From contig NZ_LMNF01000002.1 of the NCBI RefSeq assembly GCF_001422485.1, positions 186,001 to 250,000 of the forward strand: a DNA stretch of 64,000 bases. Direction: 5' to 3'. Both the position numbers and the translations under genes were made by a program. The stretch is from Agreia sp. Leaf283. GTDB taxonomy: Bacteria > Actinomycetota > Actinomycetes > Actinomycetales > Microbacteriaceae. Positions 46,953 through 54,957 of the stretch are shown here, in pieces (the first letter of the stretch is position 1; each line of letters starts with the position of its first letter). Below the pieces are notes generated by a model. That model ran no database searches and was not told the origin of the DNA. It saw only the letters and a program-made list of their open reading frames with translations.

Positions 46953-46955
46953 CCT

Positions 46956-47186
46956 CTAGTGTCCTTTGCCTGCGTACCGCGGGCTGTACGCGCCGTAGCC
47001 GGCGACGGAGAGGACCTTGCCGAGGATCGCGCCCACGACGAGGAGCCCTGCCGAGGCCCAGACGAGCCACTGCACGTCGAAGAAGAACGCTACGGTGCCG
47101 ATGCTGAAAGCGATCAGCATCACGATCACGGCCGTCCAGGCTGCAGGCGAGTGGCCGTGACCCGGTTCTTCAGAAACGTTGCTCAT
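46956..47186 (-). CDS. Small HGxxPAAW membrane protein of the trp operon
   Basis: 76 residues with the eponymous HGHSPAAW at 10-17 and two membrane helices (about 18-36 and 40-60). The family occurs in actinobacterial trp operons next to the Trp-associated membrane protein; its role is unknown. GAGGAG precedes the ATG. Confidence 0.85.
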   Translation of the reverse strand: MSNVSEEPGHGHSPAAWTAVIVMLIAFSIGTVAFFFDVQWLVWASAGLLVVGAILGKVLSVAGYGAYSPRYAGKGH

Positions 47187-47250
47187 GGAACTCCTCTTGT
47201 TCGAAGGTCAATTGTAGTCGAAAACGGATGAGCGCTCTTCAGCACCGGGC

Positions 47251-47994
47251 CTATGCGGTGGGGTCCGTGCCCCGGCTCAGGCTGTCCCAGTTGTCGACCG
47301 AAGTCGCCTTGCGGCGTACGGCCGCGTCGTCGGGGCTCTCCGTCACGTCGGGCGCGGACGACGCGTCGGAATCGGTGGACTCGTCGTCTGCGCCGAGCTC
47401 GAGCAGTTCGTCGGCGCCGAGCACTCGGCCGTCCTCCGACGCGAAGCGCACGGCCTGGTAACGGCGTCCGGATGCGGGCCAGCGGGTCGTCGTGGCGGCC
47501 ACGGCGATGCCGAGAACGGCCAGCAGCGCGCCGAGCAGGATGGCGACGACCGGCCAGGCGGTGACGGCCTCGCTGCGCGCGATCGCCTTGATCGACTCCG
47601 TTCCGGCGACACCGGTGGCCGCCGTGACGACCGGAGCCCCCGCCGACACCGGGTCGACGAGCGGACCGGTGCCCGAGAGCACGATGCTCGCGCCGAGCAG
47701 CACCTGCAGCACCCCGAGCACGATGCGGATCACCGGACCCGCGATCGCCAGCGCGGCGGCGCTGGCGAGTCCTGCGAGGCCGAGCGCGGCCAGGGCCGGC
47801 GCCGCCGTCGCCCCGGGCACGTCGAGCGCGCGGCCGGATGCCCCGTCGCCCGTCACGGTCAGGGTTCCCCACGACTGCGACCACGCCAGGAACACGAGGG
47901 CGCTCACGACGAGGACCCCGAGGATCATCAGGCCCTTCAGGCGGGCCGAGCCCGGTCTCGAGGCCGGACCCGCAGCATCCGTGTCTGTCGTCAT
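47251..47994 (-). CDS. Trp biosynthesis-associated membrane protein
   Basis: 247 residues of the Trp_oprn_chp family, with four hydrophobic segments (near 22-40, 66-83, 87-107, 147-167) and the extracytoplasmic AWSQSWGTLTV after the first. The C-terminal tail is acidic and cytoplasmic. It is known only by its fixed place between trpE and trpC; transport or anchoring has been suggested without proof. ATG overlaps the trpE stop (ATGA). Confidence 0.88.
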   Translation of the reverse strand: MTTDTDAAGPASRPGSARLKGLMILGVLVVSALVFLAWSQSWGTLTVTGDGASGRALDVPGATAAPALAALGLAGLASAAALAIAGPVIRIVLGVLQVLLGASIVLSGTGPLVDPVSAGAPVVTAATGVAGTESIKAIARSEAVTAWPVVAILLGALLAVLGIAVAATTTRWPASGRRYQAVRFASEDGRVLGADELLELGADDESTDSDASSAPDVTESPDDAAVRRKATSVDNWDSLSRGTDPTA

Positions 47995-49523
47995 ACGATG
48001 CGCCTCATGGCGTTCGCGATCGCGACGGCCCGGAGCGGAGCTGCCGCCTTGTTCTGCGACTCGAGGAACTCCGAGTCGGGATCGGAGTCGGCGACGAGTC
48101 CGCCGCCGGCCTGCACATGTGCGACGCCCGACTCGATCGTGGCGGTGCGGATCGCAATGGCCAGGTCGGCGTCGCCGGCGAAGCCGAAGTAGCCCACCAC
48201 TCCCCCGTAGACGCCGCGCTGGGCGGGTTCGAGCTCGTCGATGATCTGCAGGGCCCGGGGCTTGGGAGCGCCCGAGAGGGTGCCTGCGGGGAACGTGGCG
48301 CTGAACACGTCGATCGCCGTTACGCCCGGCCTGATGGCCCCCTCGACCGACGAGACGATGTGCATGATGTGGCTGAACCGTTCGATGCGCATGAACTCGG
48401 TGACCTCGACCGTGCCGGGCACGCAGACCTTGAGCAGGTCGTTGCGGGCGAGGTCGACGAGCATCAGGTGCTCGGACTTCTCCTTCTCGTCGCCGAGGAG
48501 CTCGTGCTCCAGCTCGACGTCGCTCTCGACTGTTGTTCCGCGCGGACGCGATCCCGCGATCGGGTGGGTGAACGCCCGGCCGTTCTCGACCTTGACGAGT
48601 GCCTCCGGGCTCGACCCGACGATCGTGTACGGCGTGCCGTCGGGTCGTTCGAGCGCGAGCAGATAGAGGTACGGACTCGGGTTCAGTGTGCGGAGCACGC
48701 GGTAGACGTCGATGGGCTCCGCCGTGCACTCGAGGTCGAAGCGCTGCGAGATGACGACCTGGAAGACGTCGCCGTCGCGGATGTGCACCTTGGCGCGCTC
48801 GATGGCGTCGAGGAAGTCGTGTCGTTCTGTGCGGGCCAGGGGCAGGCCGGCCGTGTCGAAGTCGGCCTCGTCGAGGCGGGCCTCGCTGGGTTTCGCCAAC
48901 TCGGCCTGCATCGCGTCGAGACGCTCCTGCGAGTCGCGCCACTGGGCATCCGCATCGCCCTGGGCGTCGGAGAGCACCGTGGCGATGAGCTGCACGGTGC
49001 CCGTGAGGTGGTCGATCACGATCAGGTCGCGCACGAAACCCATGGCCTGGCTCGGAACCGCGTAGTCGGCGGGCGGAGCGTCGGGCAGGTGCTCGATCTG
49101 ACGGATGGTCTCCCAGCCGATGAAACCGACGAGCCCGCCCGTGAGCGGCGGATGGCCGGAGATGACCGGCGTCTGCCACGTGTGGAACAGCTCGGACAAC
49201 GCAGCCAGGGGCTGCTGCGGCAGGCCCTCGGGGAACGCCTGGGCCTCCGGCAGCCCGAGATCGACCCAGACCGCCTTCTCGGCCTCGCTCGTGAGCACGC
49301 CGTAGCTCGAGACGCCGATGAACGAGAATCGCGACCACACGCCGCCCTGTCCGGCGGACTCGAGCAGGAACGACCCTGCGCGGCCTCTCGCCACCTTGCG
49401 GTAGACGCCGACCGGTGTCTCGCCGTCGGCGAAGAGGGTTCGGAGAACGGGCAGCACGCGATGCGTGTGAAGGCGCGAATCGAATTCGGCTCTCGTCGTC
49501 GACGCGACGCGTCCCCCGATCAT
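47991..49523 (-). CDS. trpE: Anthranilate synthase component I
   Basis: A 510-residue chorismate-using enzyme. SFLLESAGQGG near residue 50 contains the LLES tryptophan-feedback element, so end-product inhibition is likely. The chorismate domain shows PIAGSRPRGTT, HLMLVDLARNDL and GTLSGAPKPRA. The glutaminase partner TrpG and trpD are not in this window. It overlaps hisI upstream (ATGA) and the membrane protein downstream. Confidence 0.96.
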   Translation of the reverse strand: MIGGRVASTTRAEFDSRLHTHRVLPVLRTLFADGETPVGVYRKVARGRAGSFLLESAGQGGVWSRFSFIGVSSYGVLTSEAEKAVWVDLGLPEAQAFPEGLPQQPLAALSELFHTWQTPVISGHPPLTGGLVGFIGWETIRQIEHLPDAPPADYAVPSQAMGFVRDLIVIDHLTGTVQLIATVLSDAQGDADAQWRDSQERLDAMQAELAKPSEARLDEADFDTAGLPLARTERHDFLDAIERAKVHIRDGDVFQVVISQRFDLECTAEPIDVYRVLRTLNPSPYLYLLALERPDGTPYTIVGSSPEALVKVENGRAFTHPIAGSRPRGTTVESDVELEHELLGDEKEKSEHLMLVDLARNDLLKVCVPGTVEVTEFMRIERFSHIMHIVSSVEGAIRPGVTAIDVFSATFPAGTLSGAPKPRALQIIDELEPAQRGVYGGVVGYFGFAGDADLAIAIRTATIESGVAHVQAGGGLVADSDPDSEFLESQNKAAAPLRAVAIANAMRRIV

Positions 49524-49897
49524 GCCGGGGCCTCTGAGAAGCCGAGCACCGGGTCGAGCGGATCGACGTCGAAGCATGCGTGGGCGCCGGTGTGGCAGGC
49601 GGCACCGATCTGCTCGACCTGCACGAGCAGCGTGTCGTCGTCGCAGTCGAGAGCGGCCCCGCGCACGTACTGCGCGTGACCCGAGGTGTCTCCCTTGCGC
49701 CAGAACTCCTGGCGCGAGCGCGACCAGAAGGTGACACGGCCCTCGGTGAGGGTGCGACGCAGTGCTTCGGCGTTCATGTAGCCCAGCATAAGAACATCCT
49801 TGGTGTCCCACTGCTGGATGATCGCGGGAAGGAGGCCGTCGGCCGCGAAGTGTGCCCGCGCGAGCACGGCCTCGACGTCGTCTGGTGTCTGGCTCAT
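49520..49897 (-). CDS. hisI: Phosphoribosyl-AMP cyclohydrolase
   Basis: A 125-residue zinc enzyme opening the adenine ring in histidine synthesis. [20 protein letters not shown] near residue 55, DCDDDTLL and CHTGAHACF near residue 101 are the substrate- and zinc-binding segments. It is the single-domain form; HisE is a separate gene at 51580. Both ends are ATGA overlaps, with hisF and trpE. Confidence 0.96.
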   Translation of the reverse strand: MSQTPDDVEAVLARAHFAADGLLPAIIQQWDTKDVLMLGYMNAEALRRTLTEGRVTFWSRSRQEFWRKGDTSGHAQYVRGAALDCDDDTLLVQVEQIGAACHTGAHACFDVDPLDPVLGFSEAPA

Positions 49898-50655
49898 CGG
49901 ATCAGCGCCCCGTCCTGTCTCAGCGTTTCTTTGACCTGGCCGATGGTCAGTTCACGATTGTGGAACACGGACGCGGCGAGCACGGCGTCGGCGCCGGCGC
50001 GGACCGCCTCGGGAAAGTGCTCCAGGCGGCCGGCGCCGCCCGACGCGATCACGGGGACCCGGCTGATCGAGCGCATCAGCCCGATGAGCTCGAGGTCGAA
50101 TCCGTCTTTCGTGCCGTCGGCGTCGATCGAGTTCACGAGCAGCTCGCCGGCACCACGCCTGATCGCCTCCGCGGCCCAGTCGAGGGCATCGAGGCCGGAT
50201 TCGCGACGGCCGCCGTGCGTGGTCACGACGAAGCCCGAGGGCACCGAATCGCTGCGCTTGATGTCGAGCGAGAGCACGATGACCTGGGCCCCGAACCTGT
50301 CGGCGATCTCGTCGATCAGCTCGGGCCTCGCGATCGCCGCGCTGTTCACGCCGATCTTGTCTGCTCCGGAGGCGAGGAGGCGCGCGACGTCCTCGCTCGA
50401 GCGCACTCCCCCGCCCACGGTGAGGGGGATGAAGACCTGCTCCGCCGTCTTGCGCACGACGTCGTAGGTGGTCGACCTGTCGTCGACCGTGGCGGTCACG
50501 TCGAGGAACGTGAGCTCGTCGGCGCCCTGCTCGGCATAGATGCGAGCGAGCTCGACGGGGTCGCCCGCATCTCGCAGGTTCACGAACTTCACGCCCTTGA
50601 CGACGCGGCCGGCGGCCACGTCGAGGCAGGGGATGACACGAACGGCGACGGGCAT
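49894..50655 (-). CDS. hisF: Imidazole glycerol phosphate synthase subunit HisF
   Basis: A 253-residue barrel cyclase. Catalytic Asp is in [15 protein letters not shown] near residue 11 and the second in [13 protein letters not shown] near residue 130; phosphate loops TVGGGVRS and ASGGAG are present. Its glutaminase HisH is not in the window. The start follows the hisG stop by two bases. Confidence 0.96.
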   Translation of the reverse strand: MPVAVRVIPCLDVAAGRVVKGVKFVNLRDAGDPVELARIYAEQGADELTFLDVTATVDDRSTTYDVVRKTAEQVFIPLTVGGGVRSSEDVARLLASGADKIGVNSAAIARPELIDEIADRFGAQVIVLSLDIKRSDSVPSGFVVTTHGGRRESGLDALDWAAEAIRRGAGELLVNSIDADGTKDGFDLELIGLMRSISRVPVIASGGAGRLEHFPEAVRAGADAVLAASVFHNRELTIGQVKETLRQDGALIR

Positions 50656-50657
50656 GG

Positions 50658-51497
50658 TCAGATCCGTGCTGCGTGGATCGGGCTGACCAGGATGGCGCGG
50701 GCACCGACGTCGTACAGGGCGTCCATCACCTGGTTCGTGTCTGCCAGCGGAACCATCGATCGCACGGCGACCCACTCGGGGTCGCGCAGCGGCGAGATGG
50801 TGGGCGACTCGAGGCCGGGCGTGATGGCGGCCGCGGCGTCGAGCTTCACCAGCGGAACGTCGTAGTCCATCAGCACGTACTGCCGGGCCACGAGCACGCC
50901 CTGCAGGCGACGCAGCAGCGTGTCCGCCCCGGGCTTGTCGACGCCGGACGAGATGACGACGGCCGACGATTCGAGGATGACGGGGCCGAAGATCGTGAGC
51001 CCGGCCTTCTTGAGCGTGGAGCCCGTCGAGACGACATCGGCGACGGCGTCGGCGACCCCGAGCCTCACGGCCGATTCCACGGCGCCGTCGAGGCGCACAA
51101 GAGTGGCGGAGACGGAGTGGCCGGCGAGGAACGCCTTCACGAGCCCCGGATAGCTGGTGGCGACCCGCCGGCCCTCGAGGTCTGACACCGCGGCGAAGTC
51201 GCCATCCGGACCCGCGAAGCGGAACGTCGACTCGCCGAACTGCAGCGACGCGATCTCGCGGGCGGGAGACTCGGAGTCGAGGAGCAGGTCGCGCCCGGTG
51301 ATGCCGATGTCGAGTGCGCCGCTGCCGACGTAGGTGGCGATGTCGCGCGGACGGAGGTAGAAGAACTCCACCCCGTTGCGTTCGTCGACGAGGTGCAGCT
51401 CACGGCTGTCGCGTCGGGTCTGGTACCCCGACTCGGCGAGCATCTGCACGGCGGTTTCGGACAGGGAGCCCTTGTTGGGCACCGCGATCTTGAGCAT
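50658..51497 (-). CDS. hisG: ATP phosphoribosyltransferase, long form
   Basis: A 279-residue HisG that starts histidine synthesis. [15 protein letters not shown] is the N-terminus; [12 protein letters not shown] near residue 111 and [14 protein letters not shown] near residue 155 bind the phosphoribosyl donor. The extra C-terminal part (after about 205) is the ACT-like domain of long HisG enzymes, so feedback by histidine is expected and no HisZ is needed. Confidence 0.96.
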   Translation of the reverse strand: MLKIAVPNKGSLSETAVQMLAESGYQTRRDSRELHLVDERNGVEFFYLRPRDIATYVGSGALDIGITGRDLLLDSESPAREIASLQFGESTFRFAGPDGDFAAVSDLEGRRVATSYPGLVKAFLAGHSVSATLVRLDGAVESAVRLGVADAVADVVSTGSTLKKAGLTIFGPVILESSAVVISSGVDKPGADTLLRRLQGVLVARQYVLMDYDVPLVKLDAAAAITPGLESPTISPLRDPEWVAVRSMVPLADTNQVMDALYDVGARAILVSPIHAARI

Positions 51498-51516
51498 AAG
51501 AGTCTTTCGAGTTTTC

Positions 51517-51542
51517 GACGGGCGAGCCTGGGCTCGCCCGTC
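51517..51542 (-). other. Strong hairpin between hisE and hisG
   Basis: GACGGGCGAGCC (51517-51528) and its perfect 12-base partner (51531-51542) sit in the 82-base gap, 19 bases before hisG. No T run follows on the minus strand. It may mark an mRNA processing or partial stop point. Confidence 0.7.
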
Positions 51543-51579
51543 TGGACAGCTATGGGTGCGAAACGAGTGGGAGTCGGAC

Positions 51580-51843
51580 TCAGAGATGTCGGTACACGTC
51601 GGCGGGGGTGAGTCCCTTGGCGATCAGGAGCACCTGGAGGTGGTACAGCAGCTGGGAGATCTCGGCGACCATCTCGTCGTCGGATTCGTACTCCGCGGCC
51701 ATCCAGACCTCTGCGGCCTCTTCGACGATCTTCTTGCCGATGAAATGCACGCCGGCGTCGAGTTCGCGCACGGTGCCGGAGCCGTCTGGGCGCTCGAGCG
51801 CCTTGGCGCTCAGCTCGGAGAACAGCTCATCGAAAGTCTTCAC
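51580..51843 (-). CDS. hisE: Phosphoribosyl-ATP pyrophosphatase
   Basis: An 87-residue helical enzyme for the second step of histidine synthesis. [14 protein letters not shown] near residue 37 is the metal-binding EExxE motif and [14 protein letters not shown] the paired helix. The GTG start follows TAAACT by six bases and has no ribosome site, so it is the leaderless head of the his-trp operon. Confidence 0.95.
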   Translation of the reverse strand: MKTFDELFSELSAKALERPDGSGTVRELDAGVHFIGKKIVEEAAEVWMAAEYESDDEMVAEISQLLYHLQVLLIAKGLTPADVYRHL

Positions 51844-51849
51844 CTGAGC

Positions 51850-51855
51850 AGTTTA
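51850..51855 (-). promoter_or_regulatory. TANNNT -10 element of the his-trp operon
   Basis: TAAACT on the minus strand, six bases (GCTCAG), then the GTG of hisE. Its first three bases are the TAA stop codon of rpe. Confidence 0.55.
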
Positions 51856-52521
51856 GGCGACGTGGGTGTGCTCGAGCGCCTTCTGGCGGAGCAGCCCCAC
51901 CTGCTCACCCGCGTCGTCGGCGCCGAACACGCTCGACCCGGCCACGAAGGTGTCTGCACCCGCGCGCGCGGCGACCTCGATGGTCTGCAGGTTGATGCCC
52001 CCGTCGACCTGGAGCCAGACGTCGAGGCCCGAGCGGGAGGCGACCTCGCGCGCGGCGACCAGCTTGCCCATGGTCTCGGGCATGAACGACTGACCGCCGA
52101 AGCCGGGCTCGACCGTCATGACCAGTAGCTGGTCGAACTCGTCGAGCACCTCGAGGTAGGGCTCGACCGGGGTTCCGGGCTTGATGGCGAGGCCCGCGCG
52201 GGCGCCGATCTGCCGCAGGCGGCGGGCCAGCGCGACGGGCTCGTCGGTGGCCTCGGCGTGGAACGTGACGGAGAAGACGCCGAGCTCGGCGAACGTGGGC
52301 GCCCAGCGGTCGACGTCGGTGATCATGAGGTGCATGTCGAGCGGCAGCTCGGTGACCTGGAGCAGCCGCTCCACGACGGGGATGCCGAACGTGAGGTTCG
52401 GCACGAAGTGGTTGTCCATCACGTCGACGTGCACCGCATCGGCAGAGGAGATGCGGTCGAGCTCCCTCGCGAGGTGGGCGAAGTCGGCGGCGAGGATGCT
52501 GGGATTGATACGCACGGGCAT
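51853..52521 (-). CDS. rpe: Ribulose-phosphate 3-epimerase
   Basis: A 222-residue barrel enzyme of the pentose phosphate pathway. INPSILAADFAHL, HVDVMDNHFVPNLTFG near residue 32 and VEPGFGGQSFMPE near residue 140 hold the metal and catalytic residues; WLQVDGGIN carries the second aspartate. It is separate from the tkt-tal operon. TAGGCT lies seven bases before the ATG. Confidence 0.96.
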   Translation of the reverse strand: MPVRINPSILAADFAHLARELDRISSADAVHVDVMDNHFVPNLTFGIPVVERLLQVTELPLDMHLMITDVDRWAPTFAELGVFSVTFHAEATDEPVALARRLRQIGARAGLAIKPGTPVEPYLEVLDEFDQLLVMTVEPGFGGQSFMPETMGKLVAAREVASRSGLDVWLQVDGGINLQTIEVAARAGADTFVAGSSVFGADDAGEQVGLLRQKALEHTHVA

Positions 52522-52528
52522 GGGGATC

Positions 52529-52534
52529 AGCCTA
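52529..52534 (-). promoter_or_regulatory. TANNNT -10 element before rpe
   Basis: TAGGCT on the minus strand, seven bases before the rpe ATG, one more than at the other leaderless genes. The leader would be zero to one base. Confidence 0.5.
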
Positions 52535-52564
52535 TCCAGTGGGATGCGGGCGCCAGGCTGCGGC

Positions 52565-54013
52565 TCACCGGTGCTCGTCGGCCTTGCGGAAGAGCGCGAT
52601 GAACATCGCATCCGTGGCATCGATATGGGGCCAGAGCTGCACCTGGGACGGCTCGGTCGCGTCGTGCCGGCCCTGCTCATCGTGCTCGTCGCCGTCGTTA
52701 CCGCTCGAGATCCGCTCCACGACCGACCGGGTGTCGAGCGCCGAGATGCGGTCTCCCCAACGCGACAGGGCGCCGGCCACCTGGCCGCGCGTCTCGGCCA
52801 CGTGGGGCGAGCACGTGACGTAGGCCAGGATGCCGCCGGGGCGCAGTGCCTCGATGGCGGAGTCGATGAGTCGTTCCTGCAGCTGCACGAGGTCGGCCAC
52901 GTCACGCGGGCTCTTGCGCCAGCGCGCTTCGGGTCGACGCCGCAGCGCGCCGAGGCCGGTGCACGGCGCGTCGACCAGGATGCGGTCGAAGGACTGCGGC
53001 TGCGCGTCGCCGATCGTCGTTCCGTCGAGCTGCCAGACCTCGGGCGGGTCGGGAATCGCCTCGAGCGCGTTGCGCACCAGCTGGGCGCGGGCGGGCACGG
53101 GCTCGTTCGCAGTGAGCACGGCGCCTCCCAGACGCGCCTCCGCGGCGAGCAGGGCGGACTTTCCTCCCGGACCGGCGCAGAGGTCGAGCCACTTCTCGCC
53201 CGGGGCGATGGTCGCAGCACGGCTGAGGGCGAGGGCGGCGATCTGCGACCCCTCGTCTTGCACGCGAACGGTTCCGGCCTTGACCTCGTCGATGTCGCTC
53301 GGGTCTCCCCCGGTGGCCGAGAAGCCCACGGGAGAGCGACGGGTGGGGCGGCCCGTGATGGTGAGCTGAGAGCGATCCGCGAGCCCGGGAAGCGCCACCA
53401 GACCCAGCCGCGGAGGAACGTTGTCGGCCTCGAGCAGATCGCGCAGCTCGTCGTCGAGCGCGTCGGGCGAGACGCCGGACGCGGCCAGGGAGCGGCGGAA
53501 CGCGCGGATGATCCAGGTCGGGTGCGAGTACTCGGCGGCGAGGCGGGCATCCGAGTCTTTCGCCTCGGCGATCACACGGTCGCGCCACTCGTCGGGCTCG
53601 CTGCGCGTGATGGTGCGCAGCACTCCGTTGACGAATCCGGTCGCGGAGCGCGAACTCACGAGGCGAGCGAGTTCGACCGACTCGTTGACGGCCGCGTGGG
53701 TGGCCACGCGCATGCCGAGCAGCTGGTGCGCTGCCAGCTCGAGCACGTCGAGCACGACCGGATCGATCTTCTCGACCGGGCGCGCGGCCGCCAGGGAGAT
53801 GACCCTGTCGTAGTACCCGCGCATCCGGAGCGTGCCGTAGGTGAGTTCGGTGGCCAGGGCGGCGTCGTTGGTCTGCAGCCTGGCCCGCGCGATCTTGGTG
53901 GGGAGCAGAAGATTCGCGTAGGCGTCGTCTTCGCGCACGGCCGTGATCACCTCGAGGGCGATTCGGCGCGCGGGCTGCACGATCTGCGAGGGGGCGGGGC
54001 GTCGGGCGTTCAT
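52565..54013 (-). CDS. rsmB: 16S rRNA (cytosine-5) methyltransferase RsmB/Fmu family
   Basis: 482 residues: an N-terminal NusB-like RNA-binding domain (about 15-140) and a C-terminal SAM methyltransferase. DLCAGPGGKSALLAAEA near residue 265 binds SAM; VDAPCTGLGALRRRPE and LAYVTCSPHVAET hold the two cysteines of m5C enzymes. ATG overlaps the fmt stop (ATGA). Confidence 0.93.
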   Translation of the reverse strand: MNARRPAPSQIVQPARRIALEVITAVREDDAYANLLLPTKIARARLQTNDAALATELTYGTLRMRGYYDRVISLAAARPVEKIDPVVLDVLELAAHQLLGMRVATHAAVNESVELARLVSSRSATGFVNGVLRTITRSEPDEWRDRVIAEAKDSDARLAAEYSHPTWIIRAFRRSLAASGVSPDALDDELRDLLEADNVPPRLGLVALPGLADRSQLTITGRPTRRSPVGFSATGGDPSDIDEVKAGTVRVQDEGSQIAALALSRAATIAPGEKWLDLCAGPGGKSALLAAEARLGGAVLTANEPVPARAQLVRNALEAIPDPPEVWQLDGTTIGDAQPQSFDRILVDAPCTGLGALRRRPEARWRKSPRDVADLVQLQERLIDSAIEALRPGGILAYVTCSPHVAETRGQVAGALSRWGDRISALDTRSVVERISSGNDGDEHDEQGRHDATEPSQVQLWPHIDATDAMFIALFRKADEHR

Positions 54014-54957
54014 GGGGTGTCGAATCTGTCGGATGCGAGTGGGTCGGCGCTGTGGGGACGGCCTGTGGCGAGACCCCGCCACCAGTCGGCGGCGCGCATG
54101 GGCTTCTTGCCGGCGGGCTGCACCTTCAGCAGTTCGAGCGGCGAGGTCGCCGTGCCGATCAGCACGCGGGAGCCGTCGCCGGTGAGTTCGCCCGCGCGCA
54201 GCGGGGGCGAGTCGTAGGTGGGCGCGGCCTCGAGGATCTTGACCCTCAGACCGTCGACGATCGTGAAGGCGCCCGGTTCGGGCGTGGTGGCCCGGATGCG
54301 ACGGAACACGGTGTCGAGATCGGCCGTCCAGTCGATGCGGGCGTGCTCGAGGGTGATCTTCGGCGCCGGCGTCGCCTCGCCCTGCTGCTCGGCGGACCGG
54401 GCCGTGCCCGCCGCCAGGGCGTCGACGACCTTCAGCGTGAGCTCGGCGCCGTCGTGCGACAGGGCCTCGAGGAGATGCCCCGACGTCTCATGAGCGCCGA
54501 TGGGTCGGGCGATGCTGTCGAAGATCGGGCCGGCGTCGAGCGCCGGCACCAGCTGGAATACGGTTGCGCCCCCGTCGGCGTCGCCGCCCATGATCGACCA
54601 CTGCACGGGCGCGGCGCCCCGCCACCGGGGAAGAAGCGAGAAGTGCAGGTTGATCCAGCCGAGGCGCGGCGTCTCGAGGAGCGGACTGCGCACGAGTCCT
54701 CCGTAGGCCACGATCACACCGAGGTCGGGCTGCAGGTCTGCGAGCTGCGATGTGACCTCGTCGTCGAGCCTGTTCGCCCGAATGGTGCGGATGCCGAGCT
54801 CCTCAGCACGCACGGCGACGGGCGACGGGGTGAGAACGCGCTTTCGGCCCTGCGGGGAATCCTCGCGCGTGACGGCGGCGGCGACCTCGTGGTGCCGGGC
54901 GAGCAGGTCGAGAGTGGGAAGGGCGACGGCGGGGGTGCCGGCGAAGACGAGTTTCAT
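54010..54957 (-). CDS. fmt: Methionyl-tRNA formyltransferase
   Basis: A 315-residue enzyme making initiator formyl-Met-tRNA. KLVFAGTPAVALPTLD starts the formyl-transfer domain; LHFSLLPRWRGAAPVQWSI near residue 107 carries the catalytic Asn-His-Asp neighbourhood; the C-terminal OB-fold follows near residue 205. Overlaps priA upstream and rsmB downstream, both by ATGA. Confidence 0.96.
   Translation of the reverse strand: MKLVFAGTPAVALPTLDLLARHHEVAAAVTREDSPQGRKRVLTPSPVAVRAEELGIRTIRANRLDDEVTSQLADLQPDLGVIVAYGGLVRSPLLETPRLGWINLHFSLLPRWRGAAPVQWSIMGGDADGGATVFQLVPALDAGPIFDSIARPIGAHETSGHLLEALSHDGAELTLKVVDALAAGTARSAEQQGEATPAPKITLEHARIDWTADLDTVFRRIRATTPEPGAFTIVDGLRVKILEAAPTYDSPPLRAGELTGDGSRVLIGTATSPLELLKVQPAGKKPMRAADWWRGLATGRPHSADPLASDRFDTP

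Noticed and set aside
51498-51579. His or Trp leader-peptide attenuator or T-box
   Set aside because: The gap holds one hairpin but no run of His or Trp codons, no antiterminator pairing and no T run.
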